From contig NZ_JAXAFJ010000009.1 in assembly GCF_033898525.1 (NCBI RefSeq), forward strand, positions 62,001 to 126,000: a stretch of DNA of 64,000 bases, written 5' to 3'. Below the pieces are notes generated by a model. It was not told the DNA's origin. It saw only the letters and a list, made by a program, of their open reading frames with translations, and made no database searches. Every line of letters begins with the position of its first letter. Position 1 is the stretch's first letter. Position numbers and translations under genes: made by a program. The DNA is from Flaviflagellibacter rhizophilus (GTDB lineage Bacteria > Pseudomonadota > Alphaproteobacteria > Rhizobiales > Methylopilaceae). Positions 17,058 to 25,369 of the stretch are shown here, piece by piece.

Positions 17058-17429
17058 ATGAGCCAGAGCGCACCCAAGATCCTGATTGGCGGGTTTATCA
17101 TCATGTCCGCCGCTTCCTTGCTTGTGCTGGGAAAGTGGATTTCGTTGGCTCTTCCCTTCATGGCCCTGCTGACAATGGCCGTTGTTACGTTTGCAGGCGC
17201 ACGGGCCTTTTACCCGTTCGTTGACGCTTGGAAGCTCGGGTCTTCGAAAGTGGCCTATTATGCGCTGAACGTGTTGCTGTACGTGGAAGTAAGCTTGCTT
17301 CTGAACTCATCCGTCACCGCCTTTTATGAACCCGCATGGGGCATGCTCATTCTTGCTCCACTCCTTGGCTACATGGCTGTTCTTGGGTTGAAGGTCCGTC
17401 AGTCCTCATCCGAACCGGGCCGCCGCTGA
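17058..17429 (+). CDS. Multi-pass membrane protein, hypothetical
   Basis: A 123-residue protein with four predicted membrane segments: ILIGGFIIMSAASLLVLG, LALPFMALLTMAVVTFAG, YYALNVLLYVEVSLLLN and WGMLILAPLLGYMAVLGL. A short basic C-terminus follows. No family or function recognised. It precedes the truncated antitoxin gene by 18 bases. Confidence 0.5.
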   Translation: MSQSAPKILIGGFIIMSAASLLVLGKWISLALPFMALLTMAVVTFAGARAFYPFVDAWKLGSSKVAYYALNVLLYVEVSLLLNSSVTAFYEPAWGMLILAPLLGYMAVLGLKVRQSSSEPGRR

Positions 17430-17447
17430 TGACGGCCCGGTAAGTTG

Positions 17448-17642
17448 ATGGATACGTCGCGGCAGCCTTTGCACGCGATCCTTGTGGGAGAGCGCTTCGT
17501 CACACTCGACATGGCTGCCCGCCTCGGCAAGCTGTTCGGCAACGGGCCGGGCCTCTGGCTGCGCATGCAGGCCGCTTATGACACCTGGCATGCGGAGCGC
17601 GAGGTGGACACCAGCGCCATCAAGACACTGGAGTCGGCATGA
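17448..17642 (+). pseudogene. 5'-truncated HigA-type antitoxin
   Basis: A 64-residue ORF. Its second half (LDMAARLGKLFGNGPGLWLR, then MQAAYDTWHAER) is the characteristic C-terminal part of HigA addiction-module antitoxins. The first ~35 residues with the initial helices of the HTH are missing, leaving only the region from the recognition helix (HAILVGERFVT). No higB toxin is present. The TGA overlaps the ATG of the next gene (ATGA), so the remnant may still be translated for coupling. Confidence 0.65.
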
Positions 17643-18286
17643 CCGGAAACGAAGAAAAGAAGAGCAGGAAACGAAAGGGTATCACCGCCGCAGAGCTCCA
17701 GAGCCAGTTGGAGGCCGATCCGGCCTACGTTGAGCGCGTCAAACAAGAGGAAGAGGACCAGGCCGCCCGAGCAGCCGCCGCCGCCGAAGAGGAACGGCCA
17801 ATCCTAGCTGACCTCAAGAAGGTCGGAATAGAGGTCAACTCAATTTGGTGCATGGTGAACAGCAAGGCGAAGTTCATCCCGGCACTACCGTACCTCGTGA
17901 AGCATCTTGGCCTGCCTTACTCTAATACAACGAGAGCGGGGATCGCGCGTGCGCTAGCTGTTCCAGAGGCCCATTTCGCGTGGGATTTCATTGCGCAGCT
18001 CTATGTCGATGAGCCTGAGACCACCGACGGCTCCACGAACTGGGCCAAAGAAGGTCTAGCTCTGGCCTTGAGCGCCGCCGCCACATCTGCTGAGTTGACG
18101 CGCGTTTCTGCGTTGATGAGTGAGCAAAAGCACGGACCCAGTCGGCTGTATCTCGTCAATGCCTTGCGGAGACTAGATGGGGTAGAAGTCGAAGCCATGC
18201 TGCGCCGCTTTTCGGAGGATGAGCTATTCTCCGCCGAGATTCGCGCGGTGTCGGTAGCGAAAGCCAAGAGATCCAGGCGCCGGTGA
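17639..18286 (+). CDS. HEAT-repeat-like hypothetical protein
   Basis: Encodes 215 residues. A charged N-terminus (NEEKKSRKRKGITAAELQSQ, then an acidic Gln/Ala coiled segment) is followed by helical pairs of HEAT type: ALPYLVKHLGLPYSNTTRAG, IARALAV, AKEGLALALSAAATSAELTR and SRLYLVNALRRLDGVEVEAM. Proteins of this design occur in many bacteria as solitary genes and probably act as protein-binding scaffolds. It overlaps the HigA remnant by four bases. Confidence 0.6.
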   Translation: MTGNEEKKSRKRKGITAAELQSQLEADPAYVERVKQEEEDQAARAAAAAEEERPILADLKKVGIEVNSIWCMVNSKAKFIPALPYLVKHLGLPYSNTTRAGIARALAVPEAHFAWDFIAQLYVDEPETTDGSTNWAKEGLALALSAAATSAELTRVSALMSEQKHGPSRLYLVNALRRLDGVEVEAMLRRFSEDELFSAEIRAVSVAKAKRSRRR

Positions 18287-18313
18287 ATGCGGGACGGGCC
18301 AGTTAAAGAAAAC

Positions 18314-18412
18314 GCGGATAACGGGCCGAGATCGCGGCCGTAGGGTGGATCCAGATTTGGATGCCCCCTGCCGTTTTCTAGCGGCGGATAACGGGCTGAA
18401 ATCTCAGCCGCT
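18314..18412. repeat. Pair of direct repeats, each with an internal hairpin
   Basis: GCGGATAACGGGC starts at 18314 and again at 18384, exactly 70 bp apart. Each copy continues into an inverted repeat (GGCCG/CGGCC in the first, GGCTGA/TCAGCC in the second). The hairpin bases differ but pairing is kept, which suggests the structure matters. The pair lies between the HEAT-like gene and the PilZ gene. Confidence 0.55.
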
Positions 18413-18534
18413 AACAAGGCGTCATGCTTGCCAGTCTCGGGACTGCCGGCCCCCGGCTCGAAGCAGCTTTTTTGAATAAAGGTCGGACCTCCGCCGGAGA
18501 AAACCCGTTAAGCCGCCCGTGCTCTAATCCAGGG

Positions 18535-18855
18535 ATGACGGATGCCTACCACGACAGCAACAAGCGCCGTGCGGCCCGGCGACGCGTTTACAAGGGCGCG
18601 CAGCTTGTGACGCATGGCATGTATTCGACCTTCGATTGCGTCGTTCGCAACCTGTCGGCTACGGGCGCTTTGATCGAGGTGCCGTCCACTGTCGGCATAC
18701 CCAACGCGGTGACATTGCACATCAATGACGGCTCGCTAGAGCGAAGCTGCGAGGTTGCATGGCGTACTGAAGTGCGATTGGGCCTGCGCTTCGTTGCAGA
18801 AAACTCTGCGAGGGACGGCGCTCGGGGGCACCTGGGGATCTCGGCGGCCCTTTAG
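18535..18855 (+). CDS. PilZ-domain c-di-GMP-binding protein
   Basis: A 106-residue single-domain PilZ protein. The ligand motif begins in NKRRAARRRVYKGA (RxxxR type) and continues with VVRNLSATGALIEV, the (D/N)xSxxG element. Barrel strands follow, ending RTEVRLGLRFVAEN. It should bind c-di-GMP and pass the signal to a partner, which is not identifiable here. The frame is open from 18424, but ATG 18535 gives the standard family N-terminus. Confidence 0.8.
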   Translation: MTDAYHDSNKRRAARRRVYKGAQLVTHGMYSTFDCVVRNLSATGALIEVPSTVGIPNAVTLHINDGSLERSCEVAWRTEVRLGLRFVAENSARDGARGHLGISAAL

Positions 18856-18941
18856 ATCACCTCAGACCATGGTGACGGGCAACCTGCTAATGGGTGGTGG
18901 GTACTGAGACCGTAAGATGCGGAGCTATGAAACTTAGGCGC

Positions 18942-19784
18942 TCAGATAATTGAGACGTGGGTGCCCTCCTTCAGGACATGCACCTCTCGCCCTCCATACT
19001 GAAACAGGTATTCGACCTGCCCGCGGTACTTCGGATTGTCGAGAACATAGCGGACGGTCGCCGGCCACCACTTCCCGCCACGGGCCGTAGGGACCAGTTC
19101 AGAATTGAGCGCGTCGGCAATCTGCTGAAGCCCCTGCCTTTCGGCCCGAGCTGCGAAAATCCTGCGCACGGTCACGGCCTGAGCATCGTCCACGGCAAGG
19201 CTGCCCTTGCTGTCCTTTCGATAGCCGAGCGGCGCGGCGCCGCCAGCATAGCCGCCACGGGTGGCCTTCTCACGCCGGCCGAGGAAGGTGCGCTCGGTGA
19301 TGACCGCCCTTTCCTGCTCTGCCATGCCGGCGAGGATGGCGAACACGGTGCGGCCCATCGGCGTCGCGGTGTCGATTGGTTCGGTCACGGACCGGAGCTG
19401 CACGCCTAGACGCTCGTGAAGGTCATTCGCTGCCGTGACGGCATAGACAATCTGGCGAGCCAGACGGTCGAATTTCCAGACTAGCAGAACCGCGAAGGCG
19501 CCGGCCTCGGCAAGGTCCTTGACGCGGCCATAGCCGGGCCGCTCGCTCGGGGGCGTGGCGCCTGAGATGCCGGGATCGCTGATGACTTCCGCCAACTCAT
19601 AGCCCTGGCTTTCCGCAAAGGCGCGAATGGCCTGTTCTTGCGTGGCGAGGCCATAGCCGGATGCCGCCTGCTCTTCCGAGCTGACGCGGATATAGCCGAC
19701 CGCCTTTAGCGCGACCTCCGAGCGGGCCGTCTCTTTCGCCTTCACCTGGCGCTGCAGACGTTCGACCCGCTTTGACGTGACCAT
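18942..19784 (-). CDS. Serine recombinase (resolvase/invertase family)
   Basis: Encodes 280 residues. An N-terminal resolvase domain (about 25-165) carries the catalytic serine in VGYIRVSSEEQAASGYGLAT, plus the conserved LLVWKFDRLAR and ILAGMAEQERAVITERT. A recombinase domain follows (GYAGGAAPLGYRKD, and LVPTARGGKWWPATVRYVLD with NPKYRG). The long C-terminal zinc-ribbon and coiled-coil of large phage integrases is missing. GGAG precedes ATG 19784. It may be the integrase or invertase of an older element nested in this region. Confidence 0.85.
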   Translation of the reverse strand: MVTSKRVERLQRQVKAKETARSEVALKAVGYIRVSSEEQAASGYGLATQEQAIRAFAESQGYELAEVISDPGISGATPPSERPGYGRVKDLAEAGAFAVLLVWKFDRLARQIVYAVTAANDLHERLGVQLRSVTEPIDTATPMGRTVFAILAGMAEQERAVITERTFLGRREKATRGGYAGGAAPLGYRKDSKGSLAVDDAQAVTVRRIFAARAERQGLQQIADALNSELVPTARGGKWWPATVRYVLDNPKYRGQVEYLFQYGGREVHVLKEGTHVSII

Positions 19785-19829
19785 GACCGCTCCGCTCGAC
19801 GGGCTCAGAATTGAGCCGGTTGGGGCCAA

Positions 19830-20214
19830 TCCACATTGGATCGGCCACTTTCCCAGCAGCTCTTTATGAACTCTCGTGAGAATTTATAAACACGGCACGC
19901 CAACGCGCAAGCGGTAAGCGGTTTACGGTATGCGTGGCTGCAGGTTAAGTTTTGCTAAGGGTTCTTCCGCGTCGGCGGTTCGCGCCGGCCGTTCTCGATC
20001 CGAGCCTCAGCGCGCCGTGCCGTCTCTGATGAAACCCGGACGCGCTCGGCACTGGCTACCCCAATCCTTGCCGCAAGCTCACACGCTAGACGGGCTTGGC
20101 GCTCTCGGAGTTGGATTTCGCTAGTTGTGAGCTTCGGGTACGGGTGCGCCACGGCCGGGGAGATAGCCGCCACCCTCAAGGCTCAATGCACTGCACGCTT
20201 TCCGACAGTTTCCG
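19830..20214. other. Intergenic stretch upstream of the serine recombinase
   Basis: Probably holds the recombinase promoter near 19830-19920, where AT-rich sequence (TTTATGAACTCTCGTGAGAA) stands out from the GC-rich surroundings. One weak minus-strand ORF (19955-20179) is listed separately. Confidence 0.4.
19955..20179 (-). CDS. Doubtful small hypothetical ORF
   Basis: A 74-residue Arg/Ala/Glu-rich ORF with helix-like stretches (TTSEIQLRERQARLACELAA). No ribosome-binding site is obvious and no family is recognised. Its composition could also be a by-product of GC-rich DNA. Confidence 0.28.
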   Translation of the reverse strand: MRVAAISPAVAHPYPKLTTSEIQLRERQARLACELAARIGVASAERVRVSSETARRAEARIENGRREPPTRKNP

Positions 20215-20448
20215 CTACTTGCCAGAGAACCCCGGATCGCCGCTGCCCATGTAGATCAAGACGCCGTAGAGGAACACGATCCAAGCCATGATGAGCGCCA
20301 CAAGCGAAAGGCCGAATAGCAGCAGCCCGCCCTTCAAGGTCGCCACCAAGGGCCTCGGCTGGCGCCGCCCCCAGAACGCCCATGCAATGATGAATGCTGC
20401 GGCCAGCCATGCAGCGCCGACCAAGTCGTAGTTCAGTCCCTCGTACAA
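20215..20448 (-). CDS. Small membrane protein, hypothetical
   Basis: A 77-residue ORF with TTG start. Two hydrophobic segments are present (LVGAAWLAAAFIIAWAFWG and LLLFGLSLVALIMAWIVFLY, then GVLIYMG). Just before its start lies a copy of the last ~20 bases of the RHH gene at 20727, so it may have arisen by local duplication. No function known. Confidence 0.42.
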   Translation of the reverse strand: MYEGLNYDLVGAAWLAAAFIIAWAFWGRRQPRPLVATLKGGLLLFGLSLVALIMAWIVFLYGVLIYMGSGDPGFSGK

Positions 20449-20493
20449 GGCGTCACTTCTCGAAATCCTCTAGCCCCGTTCAACTCCGCGCCC

Positions 20494-20730
20494 TTATTTG
20501 CCGACGAGGGCATACCAGGCTGCGGGAATAACGAACCACGCAATGCAGACCAGAACGCTTGTACGAAGGGCGAAGAAGAGCGCGTTTCTCGTTGTGCCAG
20601 CCCGACGTCTCACCAGCCAGTACAGCACGAAGGCTGCGGCACCGACCGTAAGAGCGACCGCAGAAACAAGCAGCAGGTTCCATACGAAGGTGCTCAGAAG
20701 CTCCCAGGCAAGGCCGGTCGCTTCTATCAC
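20494..20730 (-). CDS. Small membrane protein, hypothetical
   Basis: Encodes 78 residues from GTG 20730, whose start overlaps the stop of the RHH gene (GTGA). Two membrane segments are visible: FVWNLLLVSAVALTVGAAAF plus VLYWLV, and SVLVCIAWFVIPAAWYALVG. The arrangement means it is translated together with the RHH protein. Function unknown. Confidence 0.5.
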   Translation of the reverse strand: MIEATGLAWELLSTFVWNLLLVSAVALTVGAAAFVLYWLVRRRAGTTRNALFFALRTSVLVCIAWFVIPAAWYALVGK

Positions 20731-21017
20731 TTCTCGAAGTCCTCTAGGCTCGGCTCGCCATACTTTGCCAGCATCAGGTTGACGCCTTCGCACAGGAAGT
20801 CGTTCACGCGCTTATCATGATCGAGGGCCATCTGTTTCAGGCGCTTGGACGCGGCGCGGGGCACATAGACCGTGAGCTTGTCCACGGCAGGCTGCGGCTT
20901 TGGATGAGTAGCTGTAATGGACGTAACCGAGTTCTCGCCAGATATGGCGGAAACTGGCTGCTCAGGCTCGCCACTGGCCAAGGAGGATTTCATCAAGGGG
21001 CGAGGCTTCTTGTTCAT
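20727..21017 (-). CDS. Antitoxin-like ribbon-helix-helix protein
   Basis: Encodes 96 residues. A disordered N-terminus is followed by the RHH domain: KLTVYVPRAASKRLKQMALD, then KRVNDFLCEGVNLMLAKYGE and the tail SLEDFEK. This matches the antitoxin-like RHH families (ParG/Antitox_RHH type) seen on plasmids and islands. GGAG precedes ATG 21017. The following small membrane gene overlaps its stop, but no canonical toxin is present. Confidence 0.68.
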   Translation of the reverse strand: MNKKPRPLMKSSLASGEPEQPVSAISGENSVTSITATHPKPQPAVDKLTVYVPRAASKRLKQMALDHDKRVNDFLCEGVNLMLAKYGEPSLEDFEK

Positions 21018-21240
21018 TCGATCTCCAGACTTCACCTTATGAGGCTTGGGACATGGGTCCGGCTAGCTGAGTCGGTACGGAGCCTTCATCCAAATTAAAT
21101 CGTCGGGCTGAGCGTTATTTAAGACGATCTGTCCGCAATTAGATATTCGCATGATCAACGGTTTCCGGGGCAATCCGCCAGCGTTGCCGTCCATGCAATG
21201 CTCGGCCTATGGTTCAAGCTCAACCGGGTCGGGACCTCCC

Positions 21241-21603
21241 ATGCGCTGGCTTCTCTGGATCGCCCTGCAACTCGGCATCATGGGCGCCGTCACATACGCG
21301 GGCATTTACGGCGACCCGCCGCAGCCTGCGGCTTTGCTCGTTGGCTTCTGCCTGGCTGCGCTGGCAACCGGCCTGCTCACGGTCTGGTTCGCGCATCTCC
21401 GCTATCGGCTGTTCGGAGGCCCGAAACCCCTAAAAAGAGAGGTTCCTGTTCCTTATCCTAGGAACCTCGCCAAGAGCGTGCAGGCCCAGGAAGCCGAGCG
21501 CCGTGAGGCCCTAGGGCTGGACCGTGACCCGGAGGCGGTCGGCACCACTCGCGCTTTCCCCACCCTGCCGTACCGCATTGAGGGAGAGGAACGCCGCCGC
21601 TAG
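21241..21603 (+). CDS. Small membrane protein, convergent with the ejection protein gene
   Basis: Encodes 120 residues from MRWLLWIALQLG. Two membrane segments (LLWIALQLGIMGAVTYAGIY and ALLVGFCLAALATGLLTVWF) precede a long polar tail containing AQEAERREALGLDRDPEAVG. The last 93 bases overlap the 3' end of the minus-strand ejection protein gene. A frame from 21151 exists, but the ATG at 21241 starts directly at the first membrane segment. Function unknown. Confidence 0.5.
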   Translation: MRWLLWIALQLGIMGAVTYAGIYGDPPQPAALLVGFCLAALATGLLTVWFAHLRYRLFGGPKPLKREVPVPYPRNLAKSVQAQEAERREALGLDRDPEAVGTTRAFPTLPYRIEGEERRR

Positions 21604-23556
21604 GGACTGCCCCGCTTTTGTCGGGCCTAGCTCCGCAATCTTCCTCAAAAGGGCTGGCGCCCTTGGGCTCGTGATCAGTCGCGCCAGTTCTTCCGTATTC
21701 CGACCAAACCGCCAATTCTCGTACATCTCACGGGCCTGCCCCGCGAGCTTCGTAGGAGAAGCCGCAAGGGATGCCGCCTGACCGACGAGCCTGCCGCCGC
21801 TCAACTCCTGCGAAATCTGCGTGTTGAACGTAGTGGCCGATCCGGGGGCCTGACGCCTGCCCATGGCTTCGAATACGTCGAGCGTCTTCTGGAAATGGAT
21901 CCAGCTTCCCGGCCCATTGAGGCCCTCGACCACGGCTCTCAGGTTTTCGGCCTGCTGCCCGTTGCCTCGAATGACCGCGTTGAACTTGGCGCCGCCGGCC
22001 TGGTTCGGACCGCTATGCGTGTTCTGCGTGGCCTCATTGAAGACCTGGCGCAGACGTTGGCTCACGAGTTGGCGCGCAGCCTCGGGACTTCTGCGGGCCA
22101 CCTGCTGGATTGCCATTGCCACCTCGCCGGCACTGCCCGGCAGCGGGTTGGGGCTCAAGATGATGTTGGCCTGCTCGCTGAACGCCGGGGAGCGTGCGAG
22201 CGCACCCACCACGCCGTTTTCCAGCGGGTCTAGAAGCTGCTCGCGTCCGGTCCTCACAATGTCCCGCGCCTGCCGGTAGTCCGGGGAAGCATCCGACGCG
22301 GCCAGATCCGCTTCCGAGCGGGCACGCTGCCGAACCATGGCGAGCTGATTATCACCACCGGGGTTCATGGCCGTCTGCCGGCTGGCTTCCACGCCCTGGT
22401 CTAGGCGCTTCACGCCCTCATTCACCGCGCCGACGCTGTTGGGGTCGAGGCCTTGGAAGAGCGGGGCCAACTCGGGGTTGTCCAGTGCCGAGTCACGGGC
22501 AGCGGCATAGCTCGGATTGGTATTGAGGGCAGCAGCCGAACGCGGATCTAGGGGCACATCGCGTGCGCCCTCATAGAACGGCTGCGCCAGGCGATTGATG
22601 GCCTGTCGGCGGTCCGTAAGAACGCCCTGCGCCGCTTCCTGCACTGCAGGCGCCACGCTCGAAGGCGCGGCCGACACCGGCGCAATGCCGTCGATCATCT
22701 CATTTGCGACGCGCTGCACCTGGCCGGGGCGCTCTGCCATGAAAGCCGCCATGGGCGCCGCACCACCTCGGGATTGCTCCACGACACGCTGCAGCGAGCC
22801 CGCACGGGTGCCGTTGTTCGTCACCTGTTGGATGGCCTCGGGGAGCGTGAGGGGCGCACCCATCGCTCGGGCTTCCTGCATGAGAAGCGCAGCCTGACGC
22901 ACTTGTGCCGCCGGCACCCCTCTCACGATGTCGCCAATGGCAGCCTCTGCATTAGATGGGCGCGATGCGAGCGCAGCGCCACCACCTGCGAGGATAGCGC
23001 TGCCAGCTCGGGCCACTGGCTCAAGGGCTGTCCCTCCGGTAGCCTGCCCCGCGCCTTCGGATGCAAGACCGGGCAACGCGCCGTATTTCAAGCCCGATCC
23101 TACCACTTGCCGCACGCTGGAGCCCCCGCCGACCATGGCGCCGGGCACGAACTCGGCCGCTGTCTCGGCATATCTTCCGGCGCGGGTTTTAGGCTCGTAG
23201 AACTCCACACCGGCACTCTCGAGCCCGCCAACGATGGCCTCTGTAGTCGGCGGCATGAAGGCTTGGCCCGGGGAAGGTTCCGACGCCTGGCGAGGCCCCA
23301 AGCCGAGGACACCCCGCACGCGCGAAGAGACGTTGTTCGCCGCCCAATCGCCTAAGCCTGCAATGTCACCCGCAATGCCCGGCACCGCAGCAAGGCCCTT
23401 GCCGGCACCAGAAAGCACGGACATGCCCACGTCGGCCGCAGTGTCGAGCCACGAGCTTTCATCCTGCGGCGCGTCGAACTGGTCGAACGGGTTGCCTGCA
23501 GGCTTCGCCGGCGCGGCCGGCGCCGCGTCGAATTGATCGAAGACGTTCGCCATCAC
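21511..23556 (-). CDS. Phage DNA-ejection (internal virion) protein
   Basis: Encodes 681 residues. The N-terminus carries a repeated FDQFDA motif (FDQFDAAPAAPAKPAGNPFDQFDA), typical of internal or ejection proteins of short-tailed phages in alphaproteobacteria. A hydrophobic, Gly/Ala-rich part (about 35-60 and 150-195) could contact membrane. The rest is a long helical region with PTEVxQ-like coil segments, ending GADRLRVTVQP. It would travel with phage DNA across the envelope. The ATG overlaps the stop of the preceding gene (ATGA), so the two form one module. Confidence 0.7.
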   Translation of the reverse strand: MMANVFDQFDAAPAAPAKPAGNPFDQFDAPQDESSWLDTAADVGMSVLSGAGKGLAAVPGIAGDIAGLGDWAANNVSSRVRGVLGLGPRQASEPSPGQAFMPPTTEAIVGGLESAGVEFYEPKTRAGRYAETAAEFVPGAMVGGGSSVRQVVGSGLKYGALPGLASEGAGQATGGTALEPVARAGSAILAGGGAALASRPSNAEAAIGDIVRGVPAAQVRQAALLMQEARAMGAPLTLPEAIQQVTNNGTRAGSLQRVVEQSRGGAAPMAAFMAERPGQVQRVANEMIDGIAPVSAAPSSVAPAVQEAAQGVLTDRRQAINRLAQPFYEGARDVPLDPRSAAALNTNPSYAAARDSALDNPELAPLFQGLDPNSVGAVNEGVKRLDQGVEASRQTAMNPGGDNQLAMVRQRARSEADLAASDASPDYRQARDIVRTGREQLLDPLENGVVGALARSPAFSEQANIILSPNPLPGSAGEVAMAIQQVARRSPEAARQLVSQRLRQVFNEATQNTHSGPNQAGGAKFNAVIRGNGQQAENLRAVVEGLNGPGSWIHFQKTLDVFEAMGRRQAPGSATTFNTQISQELSGGRLVGQAASLAASPTKLAGQAREMYENWRFGRNTEELARLITSPRAPALLRKIAELGPTKAGQSLAAAFLSLNAVRQGGESASGADRLRVTVQP

Positions 23557-25367
23557 TGCCCCAACACGCTTGCGGCAGCACCCGTGCCATATTTGGCATC
23601 GAACGCAGCACGTTGACCGGGATTAGACCGGAGGAATTCGACTGCTGCAGGGGGAGCCGCCACCGACCCATTGGGTGCGGCCTGCGGGCCTGCTGGGGCT
23701 TGCGTCGGAGATGGAGCGACGCCCGAGAACGATGTGTCGAAGCCTGCCGTTTCCATCGCAAGGATGGATTGCGGCGGCAGGCCCAGCTTGATCGCCTGCG
23801 CGGCCCGCTGCCGCGATGCCCGTTTCTGGACAAGCACGGCCTGACTGTCACCAGGGCGCGGGAGGTAGACCTTGCCGTATTCGGCGGTCTCCTGCGGGGT
23901 GATGGCCGCGCCCGTGTCCTTGCGAAGGATGGCCTGCAGGAACTCGGTGCCGGCCTGCTCGGCCTGCTGGTATTCCGGCGTCTTCAGGTAGTTGCCGACA
24001 ACGGGCACCTGCCCCCCGGCGTTCTCCGTGAAGTTGGCGAGCTTCTCTCCGTACTGGTCGAGGATCGGGAGCGCCCCGGCTGCGCGCGTCAGGTAGACCG
24101 TATCTTTCGACTGCGCCTCTGTCAGAGGTCGTCCGCCGCCTGCGCCCTGCACGAACTCCACACTTCCATCAGGGTTCGTTCGGAGGGACATGCCGCCCTT
24201 GAGGCCCTGCTGGTACTCCACGAACGTGCCCTGATAGCCGTTCTCTTTGGCGAACTGGAACTCGCGCACGACTGCGGGCTGTTCCGGAGGCTTCTCGCCC
24301 TTCCCATAGTTCCCAAGCGAGGTTGCCGTCCCGGTCCTCGGGTCCAGGCGCAGCAGATTGCCGTCGATCACCTGGAACCCGAACTCCTGTGGTTCGGCCT
24401 GCTTCGTCAGGAGCTTCATGCCCATGTCGCGCGTGCCGGGGTTCATGAGCAGTGCGCGTGCCGCATTGACGCTGAGTCCCCCACCGAGGAGCGGTTGAGC
24501 CTGTGCGAACGGCGCAGATCCACCTCCAACGCTCGCGGTCGTCTCGGGATCGGCATGGCGCCCGCCGCCAGCCTTGGCATCAGCGAACCGGCGAAACAAG
24601 CCCGCGTTCATCTTGCCCAAGAACGGGTTGGCCTTGATGACTTCGGGGCTCACGAGCGAGGACATGGGCGCATTATCCGGCGCCTGCCAGACCTTGGGAG
24701 CCGTGGGACCGCCCAATAGGTGCGCCGCGTACTTCGCGCCGGGGGTCGGATCGATGCCGGCATTACGCAGCGCCCCGATGTTCTCCGAGGTGAGCGCCTG
24801 CATGGCCACGTCCTGCTGCGCGGGATCGTCGCGGCCATCGGGGGTAAGCCCGAGCTGCGGATAGTTCTGCATGAGGCCCGACCATGTGCCGCCCGTCATC
24901 TGGAACTTGCCGGCTGCCGAGGATCGTGAGTTGCGAGCGGCATTGTCGCCTCCGCTTTCAGCCATGGCGACGTTCTGGAAATAGGGATCGGCACTGCCGT
25001 TCTGCGGGAGCGTATTGGAGCGCGCGCCGCCCCCTGTCGGGAGAACCGCGGCGGCGACCTGCGGAGATGCGGGGGTCGAGATGGATCGGCCCACCATGCC
25101 GGGAAGGGCCACGCCGCCGCCCTGCTGCTGTGGAACCTGCGGCTGCTGCTGGCCGCCACTCAACAGGCGGGCAAGAAAGCCCCCGGACTGCTGCTGCGGC
25201 GCCTGCGTCTGACCGGGATAGGCTTCCGCAAGTACGGCCTCAATGGTCGCCTGGTCCTTGGCCTCCGCCCGCTTCTTTTCAAAACTTGCGCCAAGGGCAT
25301 CGAGGAAGTTGGGGCCGCGCTGCTGCGGGATGTGCGGCATAGGGACGACGAGAGATGCGAGTGCCAT
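23553..25367 (-). CDS. Phage internal virion protein with lytic transglycosylase-like domain
   Basis: Encodes 604 residues. After a Gln/Pro/Gly-rich N-terminus (about 1-115), a lysozyme-like domain spans about 120-240. The candidate catalytic Glu lies in VAMAESGGDNAARN, followed by SAAGKFQMTGGTWSGLMQNY and AAHLLGGPTAPKVW. The remainder is helical. This resembles T7 gp16-type internal core proteins that locally open peptidoglycan during DNA entry. GGAGGG precedes ATG 25367. It is followed by the FDQFD protein gene with a four-base overlap. Confidence 0.7.
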   Translation of the reverse strand: MALASLVVPMPHIPQQRGPNFLDALGASFEKKRAEAKDQATIEAVLAEAYPGQTQAPQQQSGGFLARLLSGGQQQPQVPQQQGGGVALPGMVGRSISTPASPQVAAAVLPTGGGARSNTLPQNGSADPYFQNVAMAESGGDNAARNSRSSAAGKFQMTGGTWSGLMQNYPQLGLTPDGRDDPAQQDVAMQALTSENIGALRNAGIDPTPGAKYAAHLLGGPTAPKVWQAPDNAPMSSLVSPEVIKANPFLGKMNAGLFRRFADAKAGGGRHADPETTASVGGGSAPFAQAQPLLGGGLSVNAARALLMNPGTRDMGMKLLTKQAEPQEFGFQVIDGNLLRLDPRTGTATSLGNYGKGEKPPEQPAVVREFQFAKENGYQGTFVEYQQGLKGGMSLRTNPDGSVEFVQGAGGGRPLTEAQSKDTVYLTRAAGALPILDQYGEKLANFTENAGGQVPVVGNYLKTPEYQQAEQAGTEFLQAILRKDTGAAITPQETAEYGKVYLPRPGDSQAVLVQKRASRQRAAQAIKLGLPPQSILAMETAGFDTSFSGVAPSPTQAPAGPQAAPNGSVAAPPAAVEFLRSNPGQRAAFDAKYGTGAAASVLGQ

Positions 25368-25369
25368 GT

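Noticed and set aside
23613..24719. 368-residue plus-strand ORF
   Set aside because: Lies entirely antisense to the transglycosylase-like phage gene, a frequent effect of high GC.
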